Source: Candidatus Leptofilum proximum (GTDB taxonomy: Bacteria > Chloroflexota > Anaerolineae > Promineifilales > Promineifilaceae). From it: 64,000 nucleotides of DNA. Shown piece by piece: positions 17,778 to 26,738 of this stretch. Location of the stretch: assembly GCA_016710325.1 (NCBI GenBank), contig JADJXK010000002.1:3224001-3288000 (forward strand). Reading direction: 5' to 3'. The notes below the pieces were generated by a model, which made no database searches, was not told where the DNA came from, and saw only the letters and a list, made by a program, of their open reading frames with translations. A program made the position numbers and the translations under genes. Every line of letters begins with the position of its first letter. Position 1 is the stretch's first letter.

Positions 17778-18014
17778 TTAGCGGACAAAGCTAACCACAT
17801 CTTCCACATCGCCCGAGGGCATAATCTGGATGAAGTTGATGCGGTGCCACGGCACCAGCATACTGGTCACTTCCTCATCCAGGTAGTGCAAATCCTTGCC
17901 GTCACGCAGGCGCGGGTTGTGCACTTGCACAAACTGGCCAGCTGGATTGGGCAGTTCGTCCAGTTCGCACTCAAAGGCATCTTCATTTCTAATGTGGACA
18001 ATAACTGTAATCAT
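17778..18014 (-). CDS. Small acidic protein of unknown function
   Basis: A 78-residue protein with no recognised domain. The ATG at 18014 is preceded by TGAGGAAA, a good ribosome-binding site, and the frame is closely packed between genes on the same strand, so I take it as real. The sequence is beta-rich and mostly charged (MITVIVHIRNEDAF, GQFVQVHNPRLRDGKDLHYL, WHRINFIQIMP), without membrane segments or Cys. The pattern of short strands ending IQIMPSGDVEDVV could be a small barrel, but nothing in it names a function. Its position suggests a link to the response regulator or the FHA gene. Confidence 0.7.
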   Translation of the reverse strand: MITVIVHIRNEDAFECELDELPNPAGQFVQVHNPRLRDGKDLHYLDEEVTSMLVPWHRINFIQIMPSGDVEDVVSFVR

Positions 18015-18094
18015 GGGATTTCCTCACCAGGTTTTTTTGTGTGTATGATACGGGGCGATGCACTTCTTAAAAAGTCTTGAAAAACCTCAAAACT

Positions 18095-18116
18095 GTGCAG
18101 GTGCGCCGCACCTTTA
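18095..18116. repeat. Short GGTGCGCCGCACC palindrome
   Basis: CAGGTGCGCCGCACCT forms a tight hairpin in the gap between the FHA gene stop and the 78-residue gene start. It resembles palindromes near 61,095 and 63,123-63,154, so it may be one more dispersed element. Confidence 0.6.
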
Positions 18117-18119
18117 ACG

Positions 18120-18626
18120 TTAAGCATCATTCAAAAACAGGTGAACGAGTAGATCACCAAAACGAATTTCGTCGCCGCTGCTCAGTGGATAGGGCTCTTC
18201 GGGCGGCAGGCGAAAGTTGTTGAGCAGTGTCCCGTTGGTGCTGTTGAGATCAATCAACACCAGGCCGTCTTGCACCGCCCGTATTTTAGCATGCAGGCGG
18301 GAGACGCCCTTCAGGGCGCCATCATCATCGGTCAGGTCCACTTCTGGAACGTGTTCCGCAGAGGCACGGCCGATTCGTATCTCCCCCTGAACCGCCAGCT
18401 TAAAACGGCGGCGGCTGCCAGGCACCACCAGGGTAATTTTGCGCTCGGACGAGGTGGGTGTGAGAGCCTCCTCCGTCAGCGGGGGTGGTGGAGGACGGTT
18501 GGCAAACTCAGAGAAGGGAAGTACGGCCGTAATCTTCCCCGGCTCTACCAATAAAAACCCACCACATTCGCTGCAAAACAGGGCGCCTTCTTCCTGGTTG
18601 GCGCCGCAGTCACTACACTTAATCAT
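18120..18626 (-). CDS. Zinc-ribbon plus FHA-domain protein
   Basis: A 168-residue adaptor predicted to bind phosphothreonine peptides. A zinc ribbon opens the protein (IKCSDCGANQEEGALFCSECGG, two CxxC pairs). A Pro-rich linker leads to an FHA domain (about 75-165). This has the conserved GRASAEHVPEVDL, SRLHAKI and DLNSTNGTLLNN, including the Arg, Ser, His and Asn used for phosphopeptide binding. The start at 18626 lies immediately after the stop of the VWA gene and is preferred over an upstream start. It is cytoplasmic and most likely a target or scaffold of the kinase encoded upstream. Confidence 0.9.
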   Translation of the reverse strand: MIKCSDCGANQEEGALFCSECGGFLLVEPGKITAVLPFSEFANRPPPPPLTEEALTPTSSERKITLVVPGSRRRFKLAVQGEIRIGRASAEHVPEVDLTDDDGALKGVSRLHAKIRAVQDGLVLIDLNSTNGTLLNNFRLPPEEPYPLSSGDEIRFGDLLVHLFLNDA

Positions 18627-18627
18627 G

Positions 18628-20085
18628 TTACTCTTTGCTTTGCTTAGACTTATCAATCAACGCCCGCGTGCCGTACTTTAGCTTTTTGCGGCCAGCCAAT
18701 GACATGGTGCCTGCGCTGGCAATACGCACCATTTCTTGCTGAGCCTGCTGGGCCAGAGCCGTCTCGCCAGCCTCCAGCAGGCGCGTACTCAGGTGGCGCA
18801 TGCGGGTGGAAGCAGCGTCTAAACGACCCGCTTCCACCTCCTGCCACACTCGCTCATTCAGGCGGTACATGTTCATCACCCGCACGGCCTCGATGATGTT
18901 TTGGGGCGGCATTTCGTTGGGCAGATCAGGCAGCACGTAGAAGTGATGTGTATGTTTAAAGGTTTGAGAATGAAGCTGTGGACTGGGGACTTCGGCCGTT
19001 ACTTCGATGGGCAGGGTGAGACGCGCCTGTTTGGGCTGCGGCGCCACTTTTAACTCCAGCAGCACAGACACCGGAGCCCGCCCTTCCAGGTTGCCCAGGT
19101 GCAGCCCTTCCCCATCCAGCGCCAGTGGTTGGGCAAACGGTTCCAGCTTGAAGCCATAATTGATGGTTACCATCTCGTGCAGTTGGGAGTTCAGGGTGAT
19201 GTTTTGGGCATAAATGGTGCCCAGTCCTTGAATACGTTTTTGCAGATGATCAACAATTTCGTTTGGCTGCTCGATAAAGTTGGACTGCCCGCCAGACGGC
19301 GCCACCAGCTTATCTAAAAATTCGTCGTGCCATTCGGTGCCGATGCCAAAGGCGCTGATGCCAATGTTCAGGCGGGCAATGCGGCTGGCCAACTCCAGGC
19401 AAAGAGGGGCATCTCCGTAGGTGTGGCCATCGGTCAGCAGGATGAGGTGGTTGGTGTGCTGGTTCAAATCCACCTTACGCAGTTCCTGGACGGCAGCCTG
19501 TAGGCCCTGGAAAATTTCGGTGCCACCGGAAGCCTGCACCGAACGCAGCTCGCCGATGACGGCCGTAGGATTCTCTATCTTGCCCGACGGCACCACAACT
19601 TCCGCCCGGTCGCTAAAGCTGATGATGGAGAGGGTATCTTTTTTGGTCAGACGGTTGACGAGGAGTTCGACGGCCGTTTTCACATGACTCAACCGGCTGC
19701 CCTGCATAGATGTGCTGCGATCCAGCACCAGGCTCAGGTTTAACGGCCGCTGCTTCACTTCCTGTTCTGGGGGCAGCACATCGAGCAGCAGGTATACCAT
19801 CTGCTCGGCGTCGGAGGCTTTGATGCGGTCGCGGCTGGCCTGCACGCGCAAGTTGACCATCTCCAGTGACTTAGTCTCGACCAGCAGCGAGTTGTAGGTA
19901 GCGCGCCGCTCCGGGTTGCTCAACACCTCGAAGGCGGTGAGCAGCCGGGCATAAGCGGTATTGGACTTGTTACGCTTTTCCTCGGGGATTTTGCTGCGCA
20001 AGGCAGCAAAGGCTGCCCGAATTTGCTCAGGTGTGGCCTGGGGGGATACTCCTAAAATTGTGTAGTATTCAAACTCTTTATCCAT
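18628..20085 (-). CDS. J-like domain plus von Willebrand factor A protein
   Basis: A 485-residue protein. The N-terminus (4-66) has the helix pattern of a DnaJ domain (YYTILGVSPQATPEQIRAAF, AFEVLSNPERRATYN), but the HPD tripeptide needed to stimulate DnaK is absent, replaced by a region reading IPEEKRNK. A VWA domain follows (about 115-290). It has an intact metal-ion motif Asp122-x-Ser124-x-Ser126 (LDRSTSMQGS), GGTEIFQGL and LLTDGHTYGD. The C-terminal 180 residues are beta-rich then helical. No signal or membrane helix is seen. It lies in one block with PP2C, kinase and FHA genes, suggesting a scaffold in a phospho-signalling complex. Partner and output are unknown. Confidence 0.85.
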   Translation of the reverse strand: MDKEFEYYTILGVSPQATPEQIRAAFAALRSKIPEEKRNKSNTAYARLLTAFEVLSNPERRATYNSLLVETKSLEMVNLRVQASRDRIKASDAEQMVYLLLDVLPPEQEVKQRPLNLSLVLDRSTSMQGSRLSHVKTAVELLVNRLTKKDTLSIISFSDRAEVVVPSGKIENPTAVIGELRSVQASGGTEIFQGLQAAVQELRKVDLNQHTNHLILLTDGHTYGDAPLCLELASRIARLNIGISAFGIGTEWHDEFLDKLVAPSGGQSNFIEQPNEIVDHLQKRIQGLGTIYAQNITLNSQLHEMVTINYGFKLEPFAQPLALDGEGLHLGNLEGRAPVSVLLELKVAPQPKQARLTLPIEVTAEVPSPQLHSQTFKHTHHFYVLPDLPNEMPPQNIIEAVRVMNMYRLNERVWQEVEAGRLDAASTRMRHLSTRLLEAGETALAQQAQQEMVRIASAGTMSLAGRKKLKYGTRALIDKSKQSKE

Positions 20086-20234
20086 AAACTGACGGCCGTA
20101 TCAACCCTGACCTGGTTCATGCTGTTGCTTCGGGCAAAACGATGAGGACAGATAACACTGGCGGCAGTCGGCATTGGTAAGGCCATCCCTGGGAATCTGT
20201 ACGCCTGCCCGCCGACGCGCCTGTTATACGCCGA

Positions 20235-21200
20235 TCATAACGAAAAGTCTACTACGATGGCCGTCACGTTGTCGTTACTGTGTGAGGCCAGGGCCGTTTC
20301 ATACAGTTCATCCACCATTTGGGGCAATGAAACTTCCTGGCTCATGATCTGCCGGATTTTTTCATCGGCCACAAAACCGCACAGGCCATCGCTGCACAGC
20401 AACAGCTTACCCTGGCGCGGCAGCAGCTTCATATAGGTGTCTACTTCCACTTCTTCCCCTTGCCCTACGGCACGCAGCAGCACGTTACGGTAACGGTACA
20501 TGCTGGCCTCTTCTGCCGTAAGCGTGCCCACATCCTGCAGGCGCTGCACCAGGGAATGGTCCACGGAGATTTGCTCCAGCTTGCCATCGGCCATCAGGTA
20601 GAGGCGGCTGTCGCCCACGTGGGCCACGTGCAGGCGCCGGCCCAGCACCAGGGCGACCGTCAGGGTAGTGCCGCTGTCCACCTCGGGTTCGTCTTCGAAG
20701 ACGGCCGTATTCGCCGCCTGAACCGCATCCAACAGCACCTCCTGAATGGGTACCTGGGTGGGCGGCCCCACTGTTTGCAGCAGCGGCATATAAATCTTGC
20801 TCAAAATGTAGTGAGCCGCAACCCGCGAGGCGATGCGGCTGGCCACGTGGCCGTTGGTGTGCCCACCCATGCCGTCGGCTACGATGTACAGGCCAAAAGG
20901 CACCAGGGAGAAATGGCCACCCGCTTCCGTGCTAAAGATGAGACACGAATCTTCGTTACGCTCCCGGGTGCCGACGTCGCAGCGGCTGGCCGCGCGTAAG
21001 GTCGGCTCTTGGGCAATCTTTTCTTCGGGCAGCACACCGGTCTGGATAATACGTGCGGTGTCGTCCGTTTTTTGCGTGACAACTGTTTCATCTAGTTCGG
21101 CCGTTTGGGCCACAGCTGGCTGGTTATTTTCCGCTTCAGCAGGCTTCTTCTTTTTCGATTTGTCCTCAGGCTGAACAAAGGGTGGTGTCTCTTTCGTCAT
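20235..21200 (-). CDS. PP2C-type Ser/Thr protein phosphatase
   Basis: A 321-residue metal-dependent phosphatase predicted to reverse the action of the neighbouring kinase. An N-terminal Lys-rich tail of about 60 residues precedes the catalytic domain. That domain has the metal-binding motifs RNEDSCL, VADGMGGH, GDSRLYL, CSDGLCG and SNDNVTAIVV. No transmembrane helix is seen. The ATG at 21200 is used; a GTG at 21224 would add 8 residues and neither has a clear Shine-Dalgarno. The kinase stop is only 47 bp upstream, so the pair is likely translated from one message. Confidence 0.93.
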   Translation of the reverse strand: MTKETPPFVQPEDKSKKKKPAEAENNQPAVAQTAELDETVVTQKTDDTARIIQTGVLPEEKIAQEPTLRAASRCDVGTRERNEDSCLIFSTEAGGHFSLVPFGLYIVADGMGGHTNGHVASRIASRVAAHYILSKIYMPLLQTVGPPTQVPIQEVLLDAVQAANTAVFEDEPEVDSGTTLTVALVLGRRLHVAHVGDSRLYLMADGKLEQISVDHSLVQRLQDVGTLTAEEASMYRYRNVLLRAVGQGEEVEVDTYMKLLPRQGKLLLCSDGLCGFVADEKIRQIMSQEVSLPQMVDELYETALASHSNDNVTAIVVDFSL

Positions 21201-21247
21201 AATAGAATCCGATCGCTTATGCACTTAGCGGGCATCCGGGTAAAAAA

Positions 21248-23194
21248 TCAGGCTGGTAATGCATAAATATAATGGTTGGTTGAGCCGATGTAAACAACCC
21301 CATCAGCAATAGTCGGTGAAGAAATAACGGGAGCGCCAGTGTCGAATTTCCAGTTAAGATCGCCTTTCCTGGTCGAAAGACAGTATACGGCGCCATCGGT
21401 GCCGCCAAAATAGACAGCATCGTGCCACACGACCGGAGACGAGGCGATCTGGCCATCAATTTCATAGGTCCACAGCTGCCGCCCGGTGTCCATATCCAGG
21501 GCGTAGAGGCCGCCATCTGAAGAGCCGATGTACATCGAGCCATTGTACACCGTGGGCGACGATACAATGGGTCGGCGGCTGCGGAAGCGCCAGATGATCC
21601 AGCCGGTGTTGGCGTCTAGCGCATAGACTGTGCCATCCAGCGACCCCACAAACACAATCTCATCCGCCACGGTGGGGGATGAAGTGACGCTGCGTTTGGC
21701 CTGTGCCTGCCACTTGGTTTTGCCGCTGGCAATCTCCAGGCAAAAGATATAGCCACCCTCGGTGCCAAAAAAGATGCGCTCATCATCCACAAAGGCAGTG
21801 GAGCGGACGGCCGTATACGCATTGGCTTTCCATTTCACCCGGCCCTGGGCCACCTCCAGCGCGTAAAAATGGCCGTCGTCTGAGCCAAAAAAGACGTGAT
21901 CATAACGGACCACGGGCGAGGCGTACACGGCGCCATTGGTGGCAAAGCGCCAGTTCTGCCGCCCGGTGCGCCGCTGAATGCAGTAGAGATGTTTATCAAC
22001 CGAACCGATGAAAATATTGTCTTCGTAGATAAACGGCGTGCTGCCGCCGACGCTGTCGGAAGCGGGGAACTTCCAGGCAAATTCGCCATTTGCGGCCTGC
22101 AGCGCGTACAGGTTGTTGTCGTAGGCGCCTACGTAGACCATGTTGCCGGAGACGGCCGCTTTGCCACGAATCTCATCTTCGCACTTGAACTGCCAGATGG
22201 GCTGCACCTGGCTGGGCACCGGGGCCACAGGTGTGCTCACGGCGCTGACGGCCGGGGTGTTGGTTTGTGGGATGTTTAAGTGGGGATTGCTGTCGGAAAC
22301 GGCCGTTTCCGGGGGCTGCGACAACACCTCCAACGCTTCTTTAAGCGCCCTGGCATCGGGGAAACGGTCTTTGGGATCATAGGACAGGCAGCGCATGATG
22401 ATGGCTTCAAAGGCGGGGGTAACGTGAGGGTTTACTTTGTGAATCGGCCGTTCAGCAAAGGTGAAGGGTGGTTCCAGGCGTGGGTCTTGCCGGGTAAGCA
22501 GGTGGTGCAGCGTGGCGCCCAGAGCATAAATGTCACCGGCCGGTTCGGCCTGGCCGCGATACTGCTCAGGCGGCGAGTACCCTTCCGTACCGATCATGGT
22601 GCCTTTGTCGCCCATCTCAAACACCTTGGCAATACCAAAATCAATCAGGCGAATGCGCGCACGATGATCCAGCATGATATTGGATGGCTTCACATCACGG
22701 AAAACGATGGGCTGCGGCTTCTGGCTGTGCAGGTGGTACAGCGCATCACAGAGCTGCATCGCCCAGGAAATCGCCGTTTCCTGATCCAGGTAATCGGTCT
22801 GCTCCTCCAGCCATTCATCCAGGTCCTTGCCCCGGATCAGCTCCAGCACCAGGTAAGAGCGGTCGCCTTCGGTGAAGTAGTCAGACACATCGGGAATGGA
22901 GGGATGGTCCAGCATAGCCAGCATACTGGCTTCACGCTCAAATGATTTGATCGTGAGCTCCCGCATCTGGGGGTCGGGGGCAGAGATGACCATCTCTTTG
23001 ACGGCACACAGCTTGGTAACGTTGGGGAAGCGCATATCACGCGCCTGGTAGACGGAACTAAAACCGCCAGCGCCTAACGGGCCCACAATGCGGTAGCGGT
23101 CTTGCAGCATATCCCCAGGCTGGAGCCCACTGCGCTGCGCCTTTTTTTGTCGGCCTCTTTTGCTGGCAAGTTGTCTGGTCGTTAGTCGCCCCAT
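21248..23194 (-). CDS. Ser/Thr protein kinase with C-terminal PQQ-like propeller
   Basis: A 648-residue Hanks-type kinase. Kinase domain (about 33-285): glycine loop GPLGAGGFSSVYQA, Lys in CAVKEM, catalytic loop FRDVKPSNIM with Phe in place of the usual His, DFGIAK, and the GTEGYSPPEQYRG activation segment. A Pro/Thr-rich linker (about 295-335) leads to PQQ-type beta-propeller repeats (VYVGAYDNNLYAL, IFIGSVDKHLYCI, VFFGSDDGHFYAL and more). No membrane helix is predicted, so the propeller is probably cytoplasmic and may sense or scaffold. It heads the block with PP2C, VWA and FHA. A strong promoter lies about 100 bp upstream. Confidence 0.95.
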   Translation of the reverse strand: MGRLTTRQLASKRGRQKKAQRSGLQPGDMLQDRYRIVGPLGAGGFSSVYQARDMRFPNVTKLCAVKEMVISAPDPQMRELTIKSFEREASMLAMLDHPSIPDVSDYFTEGDRSYLVLELIRGKDLDEWLEEQTDYLDQETAISWAMQLCDALYHLHSQKPQPIVFRDVKPSNIMLDHRARIRLIDFGIAKVFEMGDKGTMIGTEGYSPPEQYRGQAEPAGDIYALGATLHHLLTRQDPRLEPPFTFAERPIHKVNPHVTPAFEAIIMRCLSYDPKDRFPDARALKEALEVLSQPPETAVSDSNPHLNIPQTNTPAVSAVSTPVAPVPSQVQPIWQFKCEDEIRGKAAVSGNMVYVGAYDNNLYALQAANGEFAWKFPASDSVGGSTPFIYEDNIFIGSVDKHLYCIQRRTGRQNWRFATNGAVYASPVVRYDHVFFGSDDGHFYALEVAQGRVKWKANAYTAVRSTAFVDDERIFFGTEGGYIFCLEIASGKTKWQAQAKRSVTSSPTVADEIVFVGSLDGTVYALDANTGWIIWRFRSRRPIVSSPTVYNGSMYIGSSDGGLYALDMDTGRQLWTYEIDGQIASSPVVWHDAVYFGGTDGAVYCLSTRKGDLNWKFDTGAPVISSPTIADGVVYIGSTNHYIYALPA

Positions 23195-23296
23195 AATTCG
23201 GCTGCGGTTTATGTAAAAGACGGAAGGGTTTTTTGCGGTTCACTTCACCTGTTTTAACTGTCCTTACGCTTTCACCCGTCTCCTTTTCAGAGGGTT

Positions 23297-23326
23297 ATTA
23301 TAAGTTCACCCCCACCATTTAATCAA
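23297..23326 (-). promoter_or_regulatory. Strong sigma-70 promoter for the kinase block
   Basis: On the minus strand TTGATT (23321-23326) and a perfect TATAAT (23297-23302) are separated by 18 bp. The 5' leader would be about 95 nt. It probably drives the kinase gene and the genes behind it. Confidence 0.7.
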
Positions 23327-23391
23327 GCGACTTAGGAGAAATGGCGCGAAACTGGGAGTTTTTAACCAGGGATTCTACCGGGGCCATCCCG

Positions 23392-24147
23392 TTACGGCTG
23401 CTCGACTCGCCAGCGGCGCTCGCCGCCTACCTGTGCCGTGTAACTACAAATCCGCTTTTCCAGGTCGGTGCGAGAGTCAAAAAAGGTGCTGCGCTGGGAA
23501 GCATAGGCCCAAATGGCTTCGATTTTGGCGCACACGGCCGTTTCCGTCAGCACAATTTGGATGGGGTGCAGGTTGGGCGTGAGAACGGCCGTCATCGCCC
23601 CAGCTTCAGTGGCATAGGGGTAATCTTCATAATACACCAGCTGCGTGGGGGCAAACACTTGCTCCGCCGCCTGGCGCACCAGCCGATGATCCACGTGATT
23701 TCCTGCGGTGAGCGGCACGACAATCTCGTCGGCGGGCGGCAGCTGGCGCAGATAGGCCGCGAGCTGGGCCACCACCGCGTCGTCGGCCGGATGGCGCGTG
23801 GTAATGACCGATTCCCAGGTGGGGTAACACGGTTCGCCCGTGGCCGGGTCGATGCGGTAAACACAGTCTGGCACGGCCCAATGCAGATAATCGGCTCCAA
23901 GAATCTGGCAGGCAGCAGCGTCCTCGGCGCGGCGGGCGCGCACGGCGTCTTGCGGCAGCGCCCAGCGCTCGTGCAGCTCCTGGACAAAGGCAGACTGCTG
24001 CAAATCCGGCGCCGGTTCCCCGGCCATGGGGGTGACGATGAGGACGGGGTGGGAAGCGGCCGTTTGCAGAAAAATCTGCCCGCCGCAGGAGAGAGCCGCA
24101 TCGTCCAGGTGGGGTGAGAGGTAAATAGTTTTGTACCACTCACGCAT
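23392..24147 (-). CDS. PIG-L family deacetylase
   Basis: A 251-residue zinc-dependent deacetylase of the LmbE/PIG-L fold. Relatives remove acetyl groups from GlcNAc-type substrates or act in mycothiol, bacillithiol or glycolipid pathways. The metal-site motif is SPHLDDAALSCGG near the N-terminus (a variant of HPDD) and the second is NHVDHRLV. The start at 24147 overlaps the end of cysS by 8 bases, which fits translational coupling. The substrate cannot be told; adjacency to cysS hints at thiol or Cys-linked chemistry, but that is only suggestive. Confidence 0.9.
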   Translation of the reverse strand: MREWYKTIYLSPHLDDAALSCGGQIFLQTAASHPVLIVTPMAGEPAPDLQQSAFVQELHERWALPQDAVRARRAEDAAACQILGADYLHWAVPDCVYRIDPATGEPCYPTWESVITTRHPADDAVVAQLAAYLRQLPPADEIVVPLTAGNHVDHRLVRQAAEQVFAPTQLVYYEDYPYATEAGAMTAVLTPNLHPIQIVLTETAVCAKIEAIWAYASQRSTFFDSRTDLEKRICSYTAQVGGERRWRVEQP

Positions 24148-25525
24148 GCACGGCTCTCCGCTTGAGTTCGGGGCCGTTGGGCGTGTCGGTGATGTCGTAG
24201 CCAGCGGCAGCGATCTGGTCGCGCAGGGCGTCGGCCTCGGCCCAATTTTTAGCGGCGCGGGCGGCGTGCCGCTGTTCGGCCAAGACCAGAATCTCGGCGG
24301 GGATGGGCTGCTCGGCTTCCGGCTGCCAGTCAGCCAGGCCCAGGCCCAGCACGCGGTCAAATTCCACGATGGTGGCCTTTTTTACGTCGTCGGGCAGGTC
24401 GCTCTTCACCAAATTCCAGACGACGGCCAGGGCGCGGGGCATGTTCAGGTCGTCGTTGATCTGGTTGGTGAAGTCGGTGAGGAAAAGCTCGTCTGGTTGG
24501 GTGGGAGTGGGCCATTGGGTTACGGCCGTGCGCAAGCGCTGCAGCGCCGCGGCCGCCGCATCCATCGCCTGCCAGTTAAACGTCAGCTTGGAGCGATAAT
24601 GGCCGCCCAGGCAGAAGTAGCGGTAAACCAGCGGATCGTAACCGCGATCCAGAATCGTTTGCAGCCGCAAAAAATCGCCGGATGATTTAGACATCTTCAG
24701 GCCATCAAGCTGTAAAAAGTAGCCGTGCAGCCAGAAGTTGGCCAGCCGGGTGCCGTGGCACGCCTGCGTCTGGGCAATCTCGTTGGGGTGGTGCACCATG
24801 ATGTGGTCTTCACCACCGCAGTGGATGTCGAAGAAGGGGCCGAGGTACTTGGCGGCCATCGCCGAGCATTCGATGTGCCAGCCGGGGAAGCCGGTGCCCC
24901 AGGGACTGTCCCACTCCATCTGCCGCTGTTCGTCCGGTTTGCTGAATTTCCACAGGGCAAAGTCGGTGGGGTTACGCTTTTCGCTCATCGCCACCCGGCT
25001 GCCCGCCTGTAAACCTTCAATGTTGAGCCGGGCGATGTGGCCATAGTCGCCCAGCCGGGACGTGTCGAAGTAGATGCCGTCGCTGGTGCGGTAGGTGTAG
25101 CCGTTGGCCTCGATGCACTGGATCATGGCGATTTGCTCGGCGATGTGGTCGGTGGCCTTGCACCAGATGTGCGGCTCGTGGATGTGCAGATGGGCCAAAT
25201 CCTGCTTAAACGCTGCGGTGTAAATGTCAGCGATTTCCCAGGCGCTTTTGCCGGCGCGGCGGGTGCCCACCTCCATTTTGTCCTCGCCCGCATCGGCGTC
25301 GTCGGTCAGGTGTCCCACGTCGGTGATGTTCATGACGTGCAGCACCTCGTGCCCGTTAAATTCCAGCACGCGGCGCAAAATATCTTCAAAAATGTAGCTG
25401 CGCAGGTTGCCGATGTGAGCGTAGTCGTAGACGGTGAGGCCGCACGTGTACAGCTTAACTTGGGGTGGAGTGAGGGGGGTGAACGGCCGTATTTTTCGCT
25501 CGTAAGTATCAAACAAGTTTAACAT
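24140..25525 (-). CDS. cysS: Cysteinyl-tRNA synthetase
   Basis: Charges tRNA-Cys with cysteine in the cytoplasm. The 461-residue protein has the class I motif AHIGN, the zinc-site Cys and His residues (CGLTVYDYAHIG, CSAMAAKYLGP, HCGGEDHIMVHH), and KMSKSSG in the nucleotide-binding loop. The C-terminal region has the helical anticodon-binding part. The length fits CysS. It lies upstream of and overlaps the PIG-L deacetylase gene. A tRNA-Cys gene is encoded elsewhere in the window at 49.5 kb. Confidence 0.96.
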   Translation of the reverse strand: MLNLFDTYERKIRPFTPLTPPQVKLYTCGLTVYDYAHIGNLRSYIFEDILRRVLEFNGHEVLHVMNITDVGHLTDDADAGEDKMEVGTRRAGKSAWEIADIYTAAFKQDLAHLHIHEPHIWCKATDHIAEQIAMIQCIEANGYTYRTSDGIYFDTSRLGDYGHIARLNIEGLQAGSRVAMSEKRNPTDFALWKFSKPDEQRQMEWDSPWGTGFPGWHIECSAMAAKYLGPFFDIHCGGEDHIMVHHPNEIAQTQACHGTRLANFWLHGYFLQLDGLKMSKSSGDFLRLQTILDRGYDPLVYRYFCLGGHYRSKLTFNWQAMDAAAAALQRLRTAVTQWPTPTQPDELFLTDFTNQINDDLNMPRALAVVWNLVKSDLPDDVKKATIVEFDRVLGLGLADWQPEAEQPIPAEILVLAEQRHAARAAKNWAEADALRDQIAAAGYDITDTPNGPELKRRAVHA

Positions 25526-25661
25526 GCGGGATAGCTTACCCCAGTCTGGAGGTGTTGTCGAAGGGGCAGGTAGAGTTTGGTAAAATACGGCCGTTGCAGG
25601 AAGCTAACCGCAAAAATTATTAGCGAGCGATTGCTGTGCCACGGCCAAACAGGATTTTTTC

Positions 25662-26651
25662 ATGAACAAACTTACCGTCTTCACATGGCTGTTTTTTTGC
25701 ACAATGTTTGTCGGTTGTTTGCAAGAAGGATCAAGAGTTCAGCCCACCTCACTAAGGAATGTTACGAGCAATTCCTTGCCCTTAGAACTTATTTGGTCAG
25801 CTAAGGCAACTTTAGCGGCTTCTGGAACGCCTATGGCTTGTAGTGGGAAACACGGCGTCATTGCCGGAATTATGTCTCAAGAAAATAAGGAACTCGAAGG
25901 GACGATTCTATTTGATAAAGCAGGCAATGTACTCTGGCATAAACCGGAGCAAAATCCGAGTGCTGTCGCTCTGGATGATGAACAGGTTTTTGTATACAAG
26001 GTAGAAACGATTCCCAATATTGTCGCCTATGAGATTGAATCTGGCACCCAAAGATGGGCATCAGGAGAAGCATTAGATTACCGTCAGGGAATTCCTTTTT
26101 TGAACGTAGAGAACGGCCGTCTCAATTACCGTTCAACTGATCAAATAAACGATTACGACACCAATAATGGAACTCTGTTATCAGGCGAGTCGGTTCCTAC
26201 GGAAAATCTCTACCTACGACAATCGGGAATCGATATTTATGATGGAAATGGATACCACTTGTATGCAACGGTGGCCGGTGAACCCCAAACTTACTTGTGG
26301 GCAACTGAATTTGACATTGGTCTCAGTCCTCACGTTTTTAATGACGCACTTATCGTACGAATGCGCCAACAAGTATGCAGCCTAAAACTCGACGATGGCC
26401 AAATAAACTGGTGTTCTGACAAACAGATCAATTCCAACATTGCTGTCTACGGAGAAATTGGGTACGTTCTCAACTTTGATGGTCAGTTAGTTGCTTTTCG
26501 CTTGAACGATGGATTAGATGTTGGGAGCGTGGAATTTAGCTCAACAACTCCTGCTTCTGGTAACTTCATTACGACCTGTGATGGCCATTTGTTAGCTCAT
26601 CTTCGCTCACCAGATCAGGTTTTTTGGTTCGACTTTATTGACGCGGACTAA
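25662..26651 (+). CDS. PQQ-like repeat lipoprotein
   Basis: A 329-residue exported lipoprotein. The signal peptide ends in the lipobox MFVGC. The mature part is a run of beta-strand repeats of the pyrroloquinoline-quinone-like type (ILFDKAGNVLWHK, VAYEIESGTQRWA, CSLKLDDGQINWCS, VAFRLNDGLDV). So it is likely a WD/PQQ-like propeller on the cell surface. AGGA lies upstream of the ATG. The gene is visibly more A+T-rich than its neighbours, suggesting recent acquisition or different selection. Function unknown. Confidence 0.75.
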   Translation: MNKLTVFTWLFFCTMFVGCLQEGSRVQPTSLRNVTSNSLPLELIWSAKATLAASGTPMACSGKHGVIAGIMSQENKELEGTILFDKAGNVLWHKPEQNPSAVALDDEQVFVYKVETIPNIVAYEIESGTQRWASGEALDYRQGIPFLNVENGRLNYRSTDQINDYDTNNGTLLSGESVPTENLYLRQSGIDIYDGNGYHLYATVAGEPQTYLWATEFDIGLSPHVFNDALIVRMRQQVCSLKLDDGQINWCSDKQINSNIAVYGEIGYVLNFDGQLVAFRLNDGLDVGSVEFSSTTPASGNFITTCDGHLLAHLRSPDQVFWFDFIDAD

Positions 26652-26726
26652 AACTAACTTAAGAACGGAACGGCTGTCCCCCAACCTCATCCACCCCAAA
26701 TGTAAACCCCTCCGCCAATTTTTTGC

Positions 26727-26732
26727 TACAAT
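26727..26732 (+). promoter_or_regulatory. -10 element 6 bp before a start codon
   Basis: TACAAT ends 6 bp before the Uma2-like ATG at 26739, the same geometry as at 12,742 and 51,485. The -35 is not convincing. Confidence 0.4.
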
Positions 26733-26738
26733 GGCGGC

